Shown: positions 62,232-64,000 of the stretch, one piece after another
How positions within the stretch are numbered: position 1 is the first letter of the stretch
Layout of the letters: the number at the start of each line of letters is the position of its first letter
Assembly: GCF_026151205.1 (NCBI RefSeq)
Contig: NC_087081.1
Coordinates: forward strand, 13,930,340-13,994,339
DNA length: 64,000 bases
Source of the DNA: Bolinopsis microptera
Lineage: Eukaryota; Ctenophora; Tentaculata; Lobata; Bolinopsidae
Direction of reading: 5' to 3'
The notes under the pieces: generated by a model
The model's database searches: none
Told to the model about the DNA's origin: nothing
Seen by the model: only the letters and a program-made list of their open reading frames with translations
Translations under genes and position numbers: made by a program

Positions 62232-62564
62232 TTCGTGGCGTCGATGTAACCGAGGACAATGTCCATTGTCCAATGTGTTTAATGGCATAATGGCCTTTGT
62301 TTTATTCCTAGACAGAAGGGGAGTTAGCAACGGGTTCGCTTACCACAATAAAGCAGGGACCCTCTGCTTGAAATGCTCATTAATAAATCATAAATGGTAG
62401 CTATTTTGACTCTCTGTGTTATATTACACAAAATGTCACATGAACGGAACTTGAACATTTGCTGACAGATAACAATAGGGACTCTGGGTGGAAGATGAAT
62501 GATTGAAATTCCAACAGCATCTTGTTCCCTGCATTGTGCTGATTCCGGGAAGCATTCTCTTTAG

Positions 62565-62592
62565 GGGTCGTTCACATATTACGTAATCAGCC

Positions 62593-62627
<35 letters not shown>

Positions 62628-62660
62628 TGGACTTTGGTCGTTGATTACGTAATCAAAATT
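62565..62660 (+). mobile_element. Second, damaged copy of the GGGTCGTTC MITE
   Basis: Begins GGGTCGTTCACATATTACGT and AATCAGCCGA, then a run of about 31 G. The right end is rearranged: TGATTACGTAATCA is present but the closing GAACGACCC is absent. Confidence 0.7.
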
Positions 62661-62818
62661 TAATACCAATTGGACATTGGACAATTTTCGTTAATTATGT
62701 AATCAAAATTTTCGTTTTTTAAACCAATTTTCGTTTAGTAAGTGCTTTGCGATTATTTCATTCATTTATCCGTTGTGATAGCTTTTAATAAATAAATGGC
62801 TTAACATGAACATGTCAC

Positions 62819-63348
62819 AGTGCTGGCAAGCACGAGCGGTGTCTTTATTGGGGGTATACTATGTACCCCCTTTACTATTCTATCCCCTTAACTATTATAC
62901 CCCCTTTACACCCCCTTTGGTACACGTCGGAAGCCTCTTTCGTGCACGCGAAGCGTGCACTCCGGCCGGAGGCGGCGGCCGAAGGCCGACGCCTCCGGCA
63001 GGAGTTTTTCAGGCATTAAGACTCATCGGAAGTCGTTCAGCAGATTTATTTTTAGTTCAAAATATTCTAATTTGATGTCAAAGATGTCAGAAATAAAAAA
63101 TAGTTATGTTGAGATTTTTAAAAATTTGCATAAAATACTCGCCAGCACTGTTATACGAAATTCGGTAAAAAACCCGAAATCGCCATATTCAGGTGCCTTA
63201 AAAACCATGTTAAAATTGAGTTAGAGATCTGAAACTTTGCAGGGCGTCTAGACGTTGACCTAATCGACTGTAAAAAAAGTTTTCAAGTTTCAGGAGCATC
63301 GGGAAATTGGTTTTCTAGAACCCCTGTTTTACGACAGATTGTCGTGAT
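62819..63348 (+). repeat. Repeat family R2, copy 2, with GC-rich hairpins
   Basis: Starts GTGCTGGCAAGC, then several CCCCCTTTACTATT-like units (TACCCCCTTTAC, ATCCCCTTAACTATTATA), then two GC-rich inverted repeats absent from the other copies (GTGCACGCGAAGCGTGCAC at about 62942-62960; GGCGGCGGCCGAAGGCCG near 62970), then the R2 body ending at GACAGATTGTCGTGA. Confidence 0.8.
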
Positions 63349-63351
63349 CAC

Positions 63352-63768
63352 AATGCTGGCAAGCATTACCGTCGCCCTTATATTCACAATACTATTTACC
63401 CCCTATACTATTATATCCCCTTTTTTGTTTTCCAGGCATTAAGACTCATCGAAAGTAGTTCAGCAGGTATATTTAAGTTCAAAACATTCTAATTCAATGT
63501 TAAAGATGACAGGAATAAGAAATAGTTATATGAAGGTTTTTAAGAAATTTGCGCAAAATACGCGCCAGCATGTTATACGAAATTAGGTAAAAAACCCAAA
63601 ATCGCCATATTGAGGTGCCTTAAAAACCATGTTAAAATTGAGTAAGAGATCTGAAACTTTGCAGGGCGTCTAGACCTTGTCCAAATCGATTGTAATCAAA
63701 ATTTCATGTTTCAGCAGTATCGGCAAGTGGGTTTTCTGGAACCTCTGTTTTACAACAGATTGTCGTGA
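63352..63768 (+). repeat. Repeat family R2, copy 3
   Basis: Starts AATGCTGGCAAGC right after copy 2, so the two form a tandem pair. It has TTACCCCCTATACTATTATA, the R2 body, and ends at AACAGATTGTCGTGA, followed by a (TATATG)n microsatellite. Confidence 0.8.
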
Positions 63769-64000
63769 AGTATATATATGTATATATGTATATATGTATG
63801 TATAGACGCTTTTGGCAGTCAATTGTAGCCTACATTTAAGTGTCCGTAGATCCAAAAGTATAAACGATACAGTCATCTCGAACCACAGGTTTTAAAGATA
63901 ATCGTTTAAGCTTTAGTTTACATTGTATTGAAAAATAATTTAACGTCATCATCATCACTTGATGACGTCATCAAATTAAGTGTTTTTAAAACTTAATTTT
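63769..64000. other. Microsatellite and end of window
   Basis: TATATATG/TATG repeats at 63770-63802, then AT-rich sequence with a GATGACGTCATC palindrome near 63960-63971. That palindrome holds the CRE core TGACGTCA, but no gene is nearby to support a regulatory role. Confidence 0.5.

Overview
The window is nuclear DNA of an invertebrate animal. It is AT-rich, with GT-AG introns, large intergenic spaces, many minisatellites, non-LTR retrotransposons and short inverted-repeat transposons. An LDLa-repeat 7TM receptor, SRCR/TSP1 ectodomain exons and EphR-like Cys-rich exons would suit a cnidarian, a sponge or another early-branching or lophotrochozoan animal. I cannot name the species. Bacterial features (operons, ribosome binding sites, CRISPR) are absent.

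Layout. 0-5 kb: diverged repeats and one tRNA-derived SINE. 5.2-9.7 kb: a plus-strand array of SRCR-like and TSP1 exons with conserved motifs but broken frames, read as a decayed scavenger-receptor-like gene. 10.1-15.1 kb: a composite inverted-repeat element of G/C runs, three hairpin modules and about 2.5 kb of purine-rich AGG repeats, flanked by copies of a TGTGACAAAGTTTAC-like motif. 15.2-18.4 kb: an intact exon for a large LDLa-repeat GPCR. 19.7-21.1 kb: repeats and a hAT-type MITE with a perfect 8-bp target duplication. 21.95-29.37 kb: LINE-A, whose ORF1 joins an AlkB-like dioxygenase to an SGNH/GDSL esterase and whose ORF2 (PHD, endonuclease, RT) is split by a nested 2.2-kb insertion with an 11-bp target duplication. 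30.8-35.8 kb: LINE-B on the minus strand, both ORFs open, lying against a relic of a LINE-A relative.

37.0-55.1 kb: a ten-exon plus-strand gene that I recognise as an ANKLE1 homologue (ankyrin repeats, then a C-terminal GIY-YIG nuclease domain). All ten exons join in frame. Its introns carry minisatellites with units of 17, 18, about 31, 40 and 61 bp. Three conserved positions of the nuclease pocket appear substituted, including the usual catalytic glutamate. 55.6-64 kb: MITEs (GGGTCGTTC type, a long-TIR type, a mariner type), a Helitron helicase relic, one orphan exon, a duplicated EphR-like exon on the minus strand, a pre-miRNA-like hairpin and a tandem pair of a 0.5-kb repeat.

Only the GPCR and the ANKLE1 homologue look like intact host genes. 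Most other coding potential belongs to retroelements or decayed exons. Strongest leads: the AlkB-esterase-PHD-EN-RT retroelement, the probably nuclease-dead ANKLE1 homologue, and the G-run/hairpin/AGG composite element with a 9-bp target duplication.
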